Shown here piece after piece: positions 7,283-17,600 of a stretch of 64,000 nt of DNA. Below the pieces are notes generated by a model. The model was not told the DNA's origin and ran no database searches. It was given only the letters and a program-made list of their open reading frames with translations. The position numbers and the translations under genes are program-made. Source of the stretch: Limiplasma sp034927815 (GTDB taxonomy: Bacteria; Bacillota; Clostridia; Christensenellales; Aristaeellaceae); assembly GCA_034927815.1 (NCBI GenBank), contig JAYFPK010000005.1, positions 78,476 through 142,475 of the forward strand. Reading direction: 5' to 3'. Numbering within the stretch: the stretch's first letter is position 1; each line of letters begins with the position of its first letter.

Positions 7283-8587
7283 TCAATATGCCGATTGCAG
7301 ATGCAGGTCCGCGCTGCCCTTCAGCGTATGGTTGAAAAACCCCAGCAGAACTTGGTTCATCGTCTCAATGCAGTAGCGGCTGTCTACCTGCCCGGTGCCG
7401 AGCAACTGCGCCAGTGCCGGGGAGAAGAGCGGAAGGTCGGTAAAGTTCAGATGGCCTGAGCCTCGGATCACCGCGTCATATGCCTCCACGGCATGTGCGC
7501 TGGCGGAAAGATTGTCATAGGACAAACCCTGCTCCTGTGCATCGTTGTAATGACTTTCATTGTATAGATTCAAAAGGGGAACCGGGTATGGATTCTTGTT
7601 CAGGATCGATCTTCCATTCTCAAACGCAACTTCCTCGCCAAACATGGTGCCGTCGATCACGGCCACAGCGTCCACATCCAGGCATTCTCTTCCCAATTGC
7701 GCAGCCGTTGCGCCGCCGAGTGAATGGCCGGACAATCCGATTTTATCCGGATCGATCCGGGCGGATATATCATATGGCATCTTCCCACTCTCATTATGCA
7801 GAAGTTCATCCAGGACGAAATTCATATCGGCGGTACGCATTGCCAGCCATTCGTGGGTTTTGTCGTAAGCGGTCTTTTCATCATACGCGCCGTTGGTGAT
7901 ATTGACCGCGTCGTTCAGAAAGTCCAGATTGACCAGGGTGCTGCTCCCGTCCGTATGCCGGGCAAAAAAGGAATGGTAGCTGTGGTCGATGCTGCAAATC
8001 ACATATCCGTTGCTGGCGAGGTCTTCAAACGTCGAAAGATTGCTGCCGCGAAAGCCGAACGCCCCATGCGAAAAGACAACCAATGGGAAAGAATCTGTAT
8101 TTCCCGAGACAGACGGATACCAGAACTGCACGGTCAGCTTTCGGTTCTCGCCCAACGGAGAGAAGGGATCGACGCGTGATTCGTCCACAAGTGTCACGCT
8201 CTGGGTATCCACATCAAAGGATCCGGTGGGCGCGACTTCCTTGAACTGCGGAAACAGGATACCGGGCAGGATGCAAAACGAAATGAGCAAGCACCCGCTT
8301 ATACAGGAGAATACGGCACGGCTCCCTCGATATTGCTTTTCCTTTTTTGTGCGCCTCGCAAAATACAAGGCACTGAAACCAGCCAGGACAGCCAGCAGCA
8401 AAAGCAGGCCCATCCAGCGAAATCCCCACCAATAGACACCCGCAATCATCAGCAGAGAGAACGCGGTGAACGCGACGATCTGGGCGACGTGCGTCGCTCT
8501 GGTTTGCCAGCTCTTTGTCGCCATCCGAAAGACGAGAAGTGCGACCTGCGCGCCAAGCGCAACGATTAAAGTAATGATCCCAAGCAT
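7283..8587 (-). CDS. Membrane-anchored alpha/beta hydrolase
   Basis: 434 residues from ATG 8587, supported by GGGGAG 8 bases upstream; the in-frame ATG at 8632 lacks a ribosome binding site. Three or four N-terminal hydrophobic helices in residues 1-115 are followed by a hydrolase domain resembling platelet-activating-factor acetylhydrolase/dienelactone hydrolase types: oxyanion-hole strand FPLVVFSHGAFG, nucleophile elbow GLSGHSLGG, and a late histidine in GSGHLNF. The acid residue is probably the Asp of VAVIDGT. It probably acts at the outer face of the membrane on an ester or acyl substrate. It stands alone with a probable arsenic-operon terminator upstream. Confidence 0.8.
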   Translation of the reverse strand: MLGIITLIVALGAQVALLVFRMATKSWQTRATHVAQIVAFTAFSLLMIAGVYWWGFRWMGLLLLLAVLAGFSALYFARRTKKEKQYRGSRAVFSCISGCLLISFCILPGILFPQFKEVAPTGSFDVDTQSVTLVDESRVDPFSPLGENRKLTVQFWYPSVSGNTDSFPLVVFSHGAFGFRGSNLSTFEDLASNGYVICSIDHSYHSFFARHTDGSSTLVNLDFLNDAVNITNGAYDEKTAYDKTHEWLAMRTADMNFVLDELLHNESGKMPYDISARIDPDKIGLSGHSLGGATAAQLGRECLDVDAVAVIDGTMFGEEVAFENGRSILNKNPYPVPLLNLYNESHYNDAQEQGLSYDNLSASAHAVEAYDAVIRGSGHLNFTDLPLFSPALAQLLGTGQVDSRYCIETMNQVLLGFFNHTLKGSADLHLQSAY

Positions 8588-8773
8588 AAACGATACTCCC
8601 CTTCGTCTGTCATCGAGAGCAGTATAGTTCATTTGTGCGCGCTGCTCAATGAATTCGCGGGCAAGTTGCGTTTACGGGATGTAAGTTGCACAAAGGATCA
8701 GATTAAGCCCATGCGCAAGGGTAAGGACAGGAAGACGCGGCAGCCACCGAGAACGAAAGCAAATAAGCGAAAC
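8588..8773. other. Intergenic region upstream of the hydrolase gene
   Basis: About 190 bases between the hydrolase start and the probable arsC terminator. It should hold the hydrolase promoter on the minus strand; I see no clear boxes, dyads or genes. Confidence 0.3.
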
Positions 8774-8806
8774 CAGAGAAATCCGGAACAGCAACTGATT
8801 TCTCTG
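8774..8806 (-). terminator. Probable terminator of the arsenic operon
   Basis: A 10-bp perfect inverted repeat (CAGAGAAATC / GATTTCTCTG) with a 13-base loop, starting about 15 bases past the arsC stop and followed on the minus strand by a T-rich but broken tract. Confidence 0.5.
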
Positions 8807-8821
8807 CGAATCCTTTCATCT

Positions 8822-9232
8822 TCAAAAGAGTAATCCACCGGAAGCGCTCAGACGCTCTCTCAGGGATTGTATATTTTGTTCAATCTGCCGGATCACCTCA
8901 ATGAACGCTTCATCATCCTTGCCTGTGGGATCATCCAGCCCCCAATCCTCACGGTGCTTGCAGGGGAGAAATGGGCATTCCACGTTGCAACCCATCGTCA
9001 CCACGATGTCAACGTGAGGAATATCGGACAAGCGCTTACTATACTGCATGGCCTCCATATCGATGCCATATAGCTGCTTCATCAGCCGCACGGCATCCTG
9101 ATTGATCTGCGGCTTGGTTTCCGTTCCTGCGGAATAGCTCTCAAATACATCTCCCGCAAGGTGGCGGCCCAGCGCTTCCGCAATCTGACTGCGGCAGGAA
9201 TTGTGTACGCAGATGAACGCGACCTTCGTCAT
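8822..9232 (-). CDS. arsC: Arsenate reductase, low-molecular-weight phosphatase type
   Basis: 136 residues, the normal size of thioredoxin-coupled ArsC. The P-loop CVHNSCRS (CX5R) is at residues 8-15. The redox pair is in TMGCNVECPFLPC, where two further cysteines form the disulfide cascade. It reduces arsenate to arsenite, which the Acr3 pump with ArsA then removes. It is the last gene of the operon, 10 bases after arsA. Confidence 0.92.
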   Translation of the reverse strand: MTKVAFICVHNSCRSQIAEALGRHLAGDVFESYSAGTETKPQINQDAVRLMKQLYGIDMEAMQYSKRLSDIPHVDIVVTMGCNVECPFLPCKHREDWGLDDPTGKDDEAFIEVIRQIEQNIQSLRERLSASGGLLF

Positions 9233-9242
9233 ATTGGCCTCC

Positions 9243-10979
9243 TTACAGCACTAAAAGGTGCTCGCCCTTGATCTCCCCAGCGTTCCACGCGATCAGCGCG
9301 AATTTGCCATCGGAATGTTCATTGACGCGGTTGAGCCATTCCACCTCGCTGACCGCCTTTGCCGCCAGCATGGGGTTGGTGGTGTTCGTGCCATAAAGGG
9401 ATTGATTGACGATCCACCACTTCGCGGCGATGCCCGCCCGCTTCAAATCGTCCTCCAGCCGCAGCGCCTCATAGACGGGGGTCGCCTCCGGCAGGGTTAC
9501 GATGAGCACCTCGGTTTCGTCGGATTTCAGCCTCGGCAGCAGCCGCGCTACCGACTCAGGGATTTCACCCTTAGTTCGCTGAATCTCATGATGATAGCTC
9601 TGCGTGGATTCCAGCAAAAGCAAGGTGTGCCCGGTGGGCGCGGTATCGATCACGATCACCTGATCATCGGCCCGCTCGACAATCTCGGCGAAAGCACGAA
9701 ACACAGCGATCTCCTGTGTACAAGGGGAGCGCAAATCTTCCTCGATATAGGCAATGTCCTCATCGCTCATGCCGGAAGCGTAAGCTTTGGAAAGCACCTC
9801 GTTCTGGTACTTTTTCAGTTCCTCCGCCTCGTCGATATGGCTCAAAGAAACGCCACTTGTTTCATCCAGCACAAATTTGAGATGCGCGGCAGGGTCGGTA
9901 GTGGTGAGATGTACCTTCTTGCCACGTTTGGCCAGACCTAGCGCTACGGCGGCGGCGACGGTGGTCTTGCCCACGCCACCCTTGCCCATCGTGAAAATCA
10001 CGCGCTTACCCTCCGCCGCTAGATCATCGATCACGTCGTTCAGTGTAGGGATGTGCGCCGCTTTCAGCGTTTGGACAGGGGCGGTCACATGGTCAGTATG
10101 CAATAGGGCTCGTACGTTGGCAAGGCCCGTGACGTTGTAGGCTCGTAGCGGAACCATGTAACGAGGGAATTCCCGTAAGTCCTCTGACATTGCGACAAGG
10201 GCGGCTTGCTGTTTCTCATACAGGCTGGTGGACAACGCATCGCTGTGCTCCGTCAGTACACCGTTGATAACCAGCATCTGATTGTTGATACCCAGCGCGG
10301 AAAGCTCGCCGGAAGCCCGCTCCGCCTCTTTGAACGGAGCGGTTTCTGAGCGGGTGACGAGGATCAGCGTGGTGAGGTTACCGTCCGCCAGCGTCTCCAC
10401 AGCCTGTTTGTAGATGGCCTTCTTGCTTTCCAGACCAGAGAGTTGACCCAGGCAGGATGCGCCGTGGGTGCTCTCGCTGATGAAATTGCTCCACGCGGAC
10501 GGGAGTTGCAGCATGCGCAACGTATGGCCTGTGGGGGCTGTGTCGAAGATGATGTGGTTGTACTCCCGTTGCACCACATCGTTAGTGATGAAAGCAGAAA
10601 ATTCATTGAACGCCGCGATCTCGATGGTGCAGGAGCCGGAAAGCTGTTCTTCCATGTTGGCGATGACCGACGCGGGCAGCTTGCCCCGATAGGGCGCGAT
10701 CACGCCTTCCCGATACTCGGCGGCGGCCTTGATGGGGTCGAGGTTTGCCACCGCCAGGTTCGGCACGCCGGGGATGGGCGTCCCCCTGTTGGTCAGTTCC
10801 ATCGAGAATACGTCCTGCAGATTGGAGGCAGGGTCGGTGCTGATTAGCAGCACCTTTTTCTCACTGTCCGCCAGCGATACTGCGGTAGCGCAAGCGACGC
10901 TGGTCTTGCCCACGCCGCCCTTGCCGGTATAGAAAAGGTATTTTGTCAGTTTGATGTGGCCGGGATCGAACAATTCCAT
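9243..10979 (-). CDS. arsA: Arsenical pump-driving ATPase
   Basis: 578 residues, full length for the duplicated bacterial form. Two P-loops of the deviant Walker type are present: GKGGVGKTSVA near residue 19 and GKGGVGKTTVA near residue 330. Each half also has the family motif DTAPTGHTLR/DTAPTGHTLL. ArsA receives arsenite from ArsD and energises the membrane pump. It starts one base after the arsD stop. Family knowledge: cysteines of the A1/A2 halves bind As(III); VFRAF and SGSCTIEIAAF/RSPCTQEIAVF carry one cysteine each in equivalent positions. Confidence 0.95.
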   Translation of the reverse strand: MELFDPGHIKLTKYLFYTGKGGVGKTSVACATAVSLADSEKKVLLISTDPASNLQDVFSMELTNRGTPIPGVPNLAVANLDPIKAAAEYREGVIAPYRGKLPASVIANMEEQLSGSCTIEIAAFNEFSAFITNDVVQREYNHIIFDTAPTGHTLRMLQLPSAWSNFISESTHGASCLGQLSGLESKKAIYKQAVETLADGNLTTLILVTRSETAPFKEAERASGELSALGINNQMLVINGVLTEHSDALSTSLYEKQQAALVAMSEDLREFPRYMVPLRAYNVTGLANVRALLHTDHVTAPVQTLKAAHIPTLNDVIDDLAAEGKRVIFTMGKGGVGKTTVAAAVALGLAKRGKKVHLTTTDPAAHLKFVLDETSGVSLSHIDEAEELKKYQNEVLSKAYASGMSDEDIAYIEEDLRSPCTQEIAVFRAFAEIVERADDQVIVIDTAPTGHTLLLLESTQSYHHEIQRTKGEIPESVARLLPRLKSDETEVLIVTLPEATPVYEALRLEDDLKRAGIAAKWWIVNQSLYGTNTTNPMLAAKAVSEVEWLNRVNEHSDGKFALIAWNAGEIKGEHLLVL

Positions 10980-10980
10980 T

Positions 10981-11358
10981 TCAGCAGCAACTCCCTTTGC
11001 AGCAGCATCCGCCGCTTCCTTTGGCCTTCTCCACGGGCTTCCCCAGCAAACCGGCAGACAGGTCGAGCAGTGCCGTAAAATCCTCGTTGGTGGGGTATCT
11101 GCCCTCGATCACAATCTTGCCATCAACCATCACGGCAGGCAGACCCTCCGGCCCTTTGGCGTTGATGTAGGCGTTGATGACCGGATCGGTGATGAACTCT
11201 GCCGGGGCGTTGCTGAGGTTAAAGCGTTCTACGGTTGCGCCGCTCTTTTTCAGCGTTTCCAGCACGGTAGAGATGCGCAAAAGCTCCGGGTCTACGCCCA
11301 CGCCGCACAGACCGGTCGGGCAGCACATGGCGGGTTCAAATATCTTCATCTTTTTCAT
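10981..11358 (-). CDS. arsD: Arsenic metallochaperone and repressor ArsD
   Basis: 125 residues from ATG 11358, which has AAGGAG 9 bases upstream; a TTG 18 bases further up falls inside that site. MKIFEPAMCCPTGLCG contains the cysteine pair and third cysteine that bind As(III) (Cys12, Cys13, Cys18 type). The C-terminus ends in two vicinal cysteine groups (GGCCCKGSCC), also seen in longer ArsD proteins. ArsD hands arsenite to ArsA and in some systems weakly represses the operon. Confidence 0.92.
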   Translation of the reverse strand: MKKMKIFEPAMCCPTGLCGVGVDPELLRISTVLETLKKSGATVERFNLSNAPAEFITDPVINAYINAKGPEGLPAVMVDGKIVIEGRYPTNEDFTALLDLSAGLLGKPVEKAKGSGGCCCKGSCC

Positions 11359-11381
11359 CTCGGACAACTCCTTCAATACAA

Positions 11382-12446
11382 TTATTTGTTGTTAGCCGCC
11401 GGTGTGGGAAACCAATGCTTGGTCTTATTGATGAACCGGACGAGCAGCAGCATCACGGGGACCTCCGTAAGCACGCCCACCGTGCAGGCGAGCACGACCG
11501 GGGACTCGGGACCGAACAGCGCGATGGCCACCGCCACCGACAATTCAAAGAAGTCCGACGCCGCAATCAGCGAGGCCGGTGCCGCGATGTTGTGCGGCTG
11601 CTTCGTCCAGCGGCAGACTTGATAGGTGAGGTTGGCGGAAATCACATTTTGCAGAATCAGCGGCACCGCGATCAGCAGGACATAGAACGGCTGCTCCAAG
11701 ATGATGTTCCCTTGGAAGGAGAAGATGATCACTAAGGTGAGCAGCAGCCCCAGCGTCGTGATGCCGTCGAACTTGGGAACGAACTTCCCGTTGAAGTATT
11801 GCTCCCCCTTTTTGCGGATCATCAGGAAGCGCGTGAGCGCGCCACCCGCCAGCGGAATCACGACGAACAGGATGATGGAAAAGACGAGCATATCCCACGG
11901 GATGGTGACGCCATTGATCCCCAACAGGAATTGCACCAACGGCACAAACAGCACGAGGATCAGAAGGTCATTGACCGAAACCTGAACGAACGTGTGCGCC
12001 GGGTCGCCCTTCGTGAGATTGCTCCATACGAACACCATCGCGGTACAGGGCGCAACGCCAAGCAATACGGCCCCTGTTACAAAGTCCTGGGCCAACCCCG
12101 CCGGGATGAAGGCGCGGAAAATGACCTTGAAGAACAAGGCTGCCAGCCCGAACATGAGGAAGGGCTTGATAAGCCAACTGCTACCGCTGGAGATCAGGAT
12201 GCCCGAAGGTTGCTTTCCCACGTTCTTGACGGATTGGAAGTCGATCTTCATCATCATCGGGTAGATCATGACCCAAATGAGCACGGCGATGGGAAGGTTC
12301 TGGCCCGCGTATTGCAGCTTTTCCAAGACTGCCGGGATGCCCGGCAGAAACTTCCCAATCAGGATGCCCGCCGCCATGCAGAGGATGACCCACACCGTCA
12401 GATACTTCTCAAAAAAGCCGATGCCCTGCGCTTTCTGCCCGCTCAC
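11382..12446 (-). CDS. Arsenite efflux pump, ACR3 family
   Basis: 354 residues with ten predicted transmembrane helices, the standard size. The signature GVAPCTAMVFVWSNLT holds the conserved cysteine of helix 4 that binds arsenite. The C-terminus ends in the cytoplasm. With arsA and arsD in the same operon, the pump is probably ATP-driven here; Acr3 alone can work as a proton antiporter. Its ATG overlaps the stop of the DUF2703 gene by four bases. Confidence 0.93.
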   Translation of the reverse strand: MSGQKAQGIGFFEKYLTVWVILCMAAGILIGKFLPGIPAVLEKLQYAGQNLPIAVLIWVMIYPMMMKIDFQSVKNVGKQPSGILISSGSSWLIKPFLMFGLAALFFKVIFRAFIPAGLAQDFVTGAVLLGVAPCTAMVFVWSNLTKGDPAHTFVQVSVNDLLILVLFVPLVQFLLGINGVTIPWDMLVFSIILFVVIPLAGGALTRFLMIRKKGEQYFNGKFVPKFDGITTLGLLLTLVIIFSFQGNIILEQPFYVLLIAVPLILQNVISANLTYQVCRWTKQPHNIAAPASLIAASDFFELSVAVAIALFGPESPVVLACTVGVLTEVPVMLLLVRFINKTKHWFPTPAANNK

Positions 12447-12973
12447 TTTGCTTCACCCGCCGCATCTTTGCGTGCCTTTGCGGCGAAGAAGGCTTCCAGA
12501 TTCCCGGGAAGCTGATAGGGCTCGCGCTCCGGCGCGCCTTGCGTGGGACTATACAATTCCCGAAGGATGGCGCTCACGATCAGTTCCTTGGGCGGGGCTG
12601 ACTGCTCGACGCCGTTGTACACCCACACGCGACAATCCACGGTATCGCCGCAAAGCTCTCCGCAGTCCTCGCAGGTGGATTCACGCAACTCCACGGCGAT
12701 GTCATTTCCGTTTACTCGGATGGTGGGTGAGCTGACAAATCGATGATGGATTGCCAACTCCTTTGTGGCGATGTTCACCTTGTTGACCGTAACCGCAAAC
12801 CCGGCAGCGTCCAACACGACGGCAACGCTGGAAACAGCTTTGTCCAGAGCTGCTTCCGTGTCCTGGCATCTGCCGCAAACCGTCGTATCAAGGTATAGGA
12901 AGTCGATGGCGAGCGGCTTCTTCGGCTGCGACGTCCCGCAACAATTCTCGGAAGAACAACAGCATTTAGACAT
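12443..12973 (-). CDS. DUF2703-type cysteine-rich thioredoxin-fold protein
   Basis: 176 residues from ATG 12973. The N-terminus is cysteine-rich (KCCCSSENCCGTS), followed by a thioredoxin-like region with TTVCGRCQDTEAAL (CxxC) and a second CEDCGELCGD cluster. DUF2703 genes are regular members of arsenic operons in Firmicutes, but their biochemical role is not established; metal(loid) binding or disulfide exchange with ArsC are likely guesses. It overlaps arsR by 8 bases and acr3 by 4. Confidence 0.8.
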   Translation of the reverse strand: MSKCCCSSENCCGTSQPKKPLAIDFLYLDTTVCGRCQDTEAALDKAVSSVAVVLDAAGFAVTVNKVNIATKELAIHHRFVSSPTIRVNGNDIAVELRESTCEDCGELCGDTVDCRVWVYNGVEQSAPPKELIVSAILRELYSPTQGAPEREPYQLPGNLEAFFAAKARKDAAGEAK

Positions 12974-13304
12974 TCTGATCACACCCCTCACATTTGATGG
13001 AACCCTTGCCCTTGCAGATACAATCTTCCTTATCGGAAGTGATGGCGCATAGGAACTGCGTTGCTTTCTGAATGGCCTCCCCATCCAGTGAATAGTACGT
13101 CCACTTGCCCTCCTCCCTGCCCTTGACCAATCCGCACTCGCGCAGCAGCTTCATGTGGTGGGAAAGCGTGGACTGCGACATCTCGAACCTCTCCAAGATT
13201 TTACACGCGCACAGCTCACCACAGGAGAGCATATCCACGATCATGGCCCGTTTGGGATCGCCCAGCGCCTTGAAAACCTTCGTATTTACCAAGTAATACT
13301 CCAT
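12966..13304 (-). CDS. arsR: Arsenite-responsive repressor
   Basis: 112 residues, ArsR/SmtB winged helix. GELCACKILERFEMSQSTLSHH contains the classic CxC As(III) site at the start of the DNA-binding helix, with SHHMKLLRECGLV as recognition region. The C-terminus has extra cysteines (CICKGKGSIKCEGC). It leads the operon and should repress its own promoter by binding the dyad at 13328-13359 until arsenite binds. Confidence 0.93.
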   Translation of the reverse strand: MEYYLVNTKVFKALGDPKRAMIVDMLSCGELCACKILERFEMSQSTLSHHMKLLRECGLVKGREEGKWTYYSLDGEAIQKATQFLCAITSDKEDCICKGKGSIKCEGCDQNV

Positions 13305-13327
13305 ACCGTCACCCCAAATTGAAATAC

Positions 13328-13368
13328 TTCGATATGAGCATTATATGCTCCAAATCGAAAAACGTCAA
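13328..13368 (-). promoter_or_regulatory. Arsenic operon promoter with ArsR operator
   Basis: On the minus strand TTGACG (13363-13368) and TATAAT (13340-13345) are separated by exactly 17 bases. The -10 lies inside a dyad: GAGCAT-TAT-ATGCTC at 13336-13350, extended outward by TTCGAT at 13328-13333 and ATCGAA at 13354-13359. A repressor bound there would cover the -10 and spacer. I infer that this is the ArsR site. Confidence 0.88.
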
Positions 13369-13413
13369 TGTAAAAAAACGAAAAATGGAAAAATAAACTC
13401 CGCCACACAAAAC

Positions 13414-13452
13414 AGCCCGCACCCCTCAGTATCGCACCGGAGGATGCGGGCT
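13414..13452 (-). terminator. Hairpin belonging to the recombinase remnant
   Basis: Stem AGCCCGCA / TGCGGGCT with an inner CCTC/GAGG pairing, followed on the minus strand by TTTT. It is nearly identical to the hairpin at 22595-22633 after the intact recombinase. Confidence 0.7.
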
Positions 13453-13459
13453 TTTCTTT

Positions 13460-13706
13460 TTTGTATTTCGATGGTAATCCCCATCTGGTTTCGGAAGATA
13501 AACACTATGCGCCCCGCGTCGCTGACCGTCGCATGGTCGACCGCCGCATTCCAGAGCGTGGGCGAGAACTCCGAAACAACCTCGTCGCTCTTCAGCAGAG
13601 AATTTAGAAAGCATGCCACTTTGCTGTCCGCGCAGCACACTCAGCCTCGATGGCAGCAGCCCGCGTGGCGGCGTCCTCGCACCGCTTGGTCAGACTGTCG
13701 TAGCGT
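13460..13706 (-). pseudogene. Truncated 3' end of a large serine recombinase
   Basis: The translated pieces match the C-terminus of the intact recombinase at 22642-24243: KRCEDAATRAAAIEAECA in one frame, then FLNSLLKSDEVVSEF and PTLWNAAVDHATVSDAGRI in another. A loss of about ten bases near 13610 causes the frameshift, the original stop codon is mutated, and homology ends near 13706. Compared with the intact gene the DNA is clearly diverged (many substitutions), so this is the remnant of a related element and not a recent duplication. It sits between the arsenic operon and the restriction genes. Confidence 0.85.
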
Positions 13707-13964
13707 GGTTACTCCAATACATGACTCCAGACCAGAAAGAGTGTGAATATGCTGCCAACGACAAGTGGACTGACCAATAGCAATCAAGAATTTAAGGGTT
13801 CAGATTCCAAGTTTTTTGACTCCGCAGTTTCAAACAAGATGATTCTTTGTCCAATTATAAAATGACGAAAATCCCATATAATTAAAGAAGAACCCTACTA
13901 GATCGAACGTAAGGGTTCAAACTTGATAGAAGTCTTCAATTTCATAGAGTTTTACAACGGAAAT
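13707..13964. other. Intergenic stretch between recombinase remnant and restriction operon
   Basis: AT-rich, 258 bases, no gene found. It has three copies of AAGGGTTC or its complement (near 13794, 13890 and 13911), two of which form a weak 7-bp inverted repeat around a 15-base loop at 13890-13918 that might end the restriction operon or a plus-strand transcript. Confidence 0.35.
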
Positions 13965-14675
13965 TCACTCCTCCATGTGATCTAGAATTTGATCGTTCAA
14001 ATCAGCTTTCACCATACGCCAATTGGGATAAAACCTATCCATATATCCTTTGAAAGCATCATTATGGTTCTTTTCCAACAAATGAACGAGCTCGTGGATT
14101 ATAACGTATTCAAGGCATTCCGGCGTCTTCTTCGCTAATTGTAGATTTAGCCAAATTCGTTTAGCCTTGATGTTGCATGTACCCCATTTAGTACGCATAT
14201 TTTTGACTTGCCATTCCTTTGCTTTTACTCCAACAATCTTCTCACACTTTTCCAATATGGGTGGAATAGCCTTTTTCAATATTTCCCGATACCATTCGTC
14301 CATCACATTTGCGCGTTGCTGAGACGTGCTATCTCTCCGTACCTGTAAGACAATTTTTGAACCACTGATAGAAATATCGTTTCGGACATTGCTGTATACA
14401 ATATCCAGGCGATAGCGCTTACCCCACAAATAATAGCTTTCACCAGTCACATATTTACGTTCCGTCTGTCTTGGTTGTTCCACAAACTTTTGGCGCTGCT
14501 TCTTAATCCATGCAATACGAGATACGGCAAACATACGGATTGCATCTTCTGTCGCAGACATTGGCGCAGTTATCTTGACCTTGCCATCTGGCGGAATAAC
14601 CCGTATATACATATTTTTTATCTGCTTCTTTTCAGCGGAAATATCAATCCCGCCAACGTTCAAGTTTATCATCAA
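13965..14675 (-). CDS. YgjP/WLM-like zinc metallopeptidase of a type I RM operon
   Basis: 236 residues. The zinc motif HELVHLLEKNH (HEXXH with a later His) is at about residue 195, preceded by MRTKWGTCN and LNLQLAKKTP, as in YgjP-like DUF45 proteins. The first ATG overlaps the hsdR stop (ATGATG), so translation is coupled. Genes of this family recur at the end of type I restriction operons, but their job there is unknown; a protease acting on HsdR or on other targets is conceivable. Confidence 0.8.
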   Translation of the reverse strand: MMINLNVGGIDISAEKKQIKNMYIRVIPPDGKVKITAPMSATEDAIRMFAVSRIAWIKKQRQKFVEQPRQTERKYVTGESYYLWGKRYRLDIVYSNVRNDISISGSKIVLQVRRDSTSQQRANVMDEWYREILKKAIPPILEKCEKIVGVKAKEWQVKNMRTKWGTCNIKAKRIWLNLQLAKKTPECLEYVIIHELVHLLEKNHNDAFKGYMDRFYPNWRMVKADLNDQILDHMEE

Positions 14676-17600
14676 TATTCACCCTGCTGAATTACGATTT
14701 TCATCAATTCTTCTGCCTTTGCTTTATCGCCATGCAGGGCAGCTTCTATTGAACGCCGTATCTTTCTTTCCTTAACAATGTTCCCTCTGAAGCCATCTAA
14801 TCGCGCTTCAAGAATGGCCTGATGAACACTAACGGCAAGTTCTTCATCTCCATCCAAATTATCATAAAGCGCCTGCATCGCGGCGCTATTCCTAATGCGT
14901 TCAGGATAGCGCGAAGTGCTTTCAGGCTGACTAATATCTTTCGCCAGTTCTACAATTCGTTTGAGATATTCCTCGTAATTGATAACCTCATTGCGCCGCT
15001 GTTCAATAAGCTCACGCAACAAAGCAGACATTTTTTCATAGTACTTGGGGTTGCTTTGGCGTTTTTCAACGATTTCTTTCTGTACGTTGTTTTCGATTGT
15101 CTCGGCAACAGCCTCTTGTTCCTTTTTAGTCTTGGCTGGCATGTCCTTGACTGCATCGATACCGCACTCAACAAGAAGCTGAACCAGCGGAATATCACCA
15201 AACGAAGAAAGAACGCGACTCGGGTTGGCCGAAAGATAGGTATCGATCAAATGCCGCATATCAGGATCATAGCCTTTAAGGTCAACATAATCACGGCTTG
15301 CGAGACGCATAGAATCTCTTACCCAGATATAATATTGCACCTCTTTATCAAGCGCCTTTATTTGCTCCGATGTATAAGAATATTTCTCTTTCAGCTCTCC
15401 GGATACCTCAGAAAAAGCGCGCATCGCCGTTGATGAAAGATCATAGAGCTGCTCCCGCTTGGGCATGTTTTCTTCAAGCTCGTCTAAATCAAATGCCTCG
15501 GAATTTCTCCCACAGAAATAATGTATAAAGTCAATCTCATCTTTGGGCATGGCCACAGGTTCGCAGAGCGCGCGAAGCGCTTCCAGCGCATCGTCAAGTT
15601 GTTCTTTTGCTTTATCAAGACGGTTATTAAGCAGGCCAGATACATCTGCCGCATCATAATTGTCAAACGCCTCAGAAGTATAATCTTCTACCGCCTTTTC
15701 AAGGGAACGAAACAGGTCTTTGTAATCAATGATATAGCCAAAATCCTTATCTTCACCATCAAGGCGGTTAACTCTACAAATCGCTTGGAAAAGGCCATGA
15801 TCTCGCATTGATTTATCGATGTAAAGATATGTGGCTGCTGGTGCATCAAATCCGGTCAACAGCTTATCTACCACAATAAGCAACTTCATCTGATCAGGCT
15901 GTTCAACAAACTTTTGCTTTACCTCCGCTTCAAAGCTGTCGGCATCTTTGCCGTCCAACATTTTACGGTAAATCTCATATTGCTCTGCGGTTTCAGTCTC
16001 GCCATCTTCGCCGACTGTTTCCGTCCTCAAATCGCTTGGATTTGGAGTGTAAGATGTTATGATGGCACACTTTTTAAAGCCGTTATCCTGAAATATTTCG
16101 TAGTATTTACACGCCTGATAAATGCTACTGGCAACCAACATAGCGTTGCCACGCCCATCTTCACGAAGTCGTGGCTTCGTCTCCATATCAAAGATAATGT
16201 CAGAGGCAATAACCCCAAGCCGTGCCTTTGAGCTGAATACCTTTTGCAGATTACCCCAACGTTTTTTCAGCCTTGCCTTCGCTATATCGTTGATCCCTCT
16301 TGTTTTAGATTCAAACCATGCGTCGATTTTTTCCTGCGAAACAACATCCTGCTCAACTTCACGCGCTTCATAACGCAGGTCAAGTACAACCTTATCTCGC
16401 ACGGCCTCATCAAACTTGTATTTATGGATATACGGCCCAAATATTTCAAGACTGGTGAGCTTGTCCTTTTTCATCAGCGGCGTGCCTGTGAAGCCAACAA
16501 AGATAGCATTTGGCAAGATAATATTCATTGCTTTATGAAGTCTGCCGGACTGCGTGCGATGGCACTCGTCTACGAAAACATAGAAATCACCCTTAGGCGA
16601 AAAGTTCTGAGGCAACGCGGCCTTTACTTCTTCAATAAAGCTCTCATAATCCTTTTCCGATGCTTCACCGCCACGCCTGCCAAACTTATGGATCAGCGAA
16701 CACATAAGGGCTGGTGAGGTGTCATTGATTTTATTTACCAGATCGCGTCCGCTTTTGGTGCGGATAATCTTCTCATCCACACCTTTATAAACCCGCTCGA
16801 TCTGTGTATCCAGTTCATCGCGGTCGGTAACAATCAGAATCCTGCTATCGGGCATATTCTCCTTGATCCATTTGCTTAGCCATACCATCGTTAGCGACTT
16901 GCCGGAGCCTTGTGTATGCCAAATAATGCCGCATGCACGCCGTTTGATATAATCCTGTGCGGCCTTTACCCCGAAAAATTGATTGGGGCGGCAGGTCTTT
17001 TTTGTCCCGGCATCATAAACGATGAAATTATGTAATATCGCTACAATTCGTTCTTTGCTGCAAAGTGAAATCAGGTTTTTATCCAGCTTAACAGGGTGGC
17101 TTTCGTTTGTCTGGCGGATAGATACGGATACTTTATCCGTGGCGGTTTCATCTTCGCGCCAAGAGAGGAAATACTTTTCAGGCGTACCTGTAACGCCGTA
17201 GTGGAGCCCCTCGGAATCGTTGCCAGCCATGATGAGACCAATCGTAGCAAAGAACGGCATAATAAACTCTTTTCGCTGATTGGTGAGGTTCTGGCGTATC
17301 CCTTCAGACATGGATACCGTGCTGCGTTTGAGCTCTATAACGCCAAAGGCAATTCCGTTTATGTACAGCACCAAATCCGGGCGTTTTTGTTGCTTGCCAT
17401 AATAGGTCACTTCCTCAGCAATGTAAAAGTCGTTTTCAAGCGGCTTATCCCAATTCACATAATTAACCGTGACTTTATGCTGTCCCACGCTCTCGCTGAC
17501 CTTTGCACCATAACGGATCAGGGCATAAGTAGCTTTATTCAGGTCATACAGGCTTAACTGTTGGTTGCCTGCGATGTTGGTAAGTTCGCGGATAGCGCGG

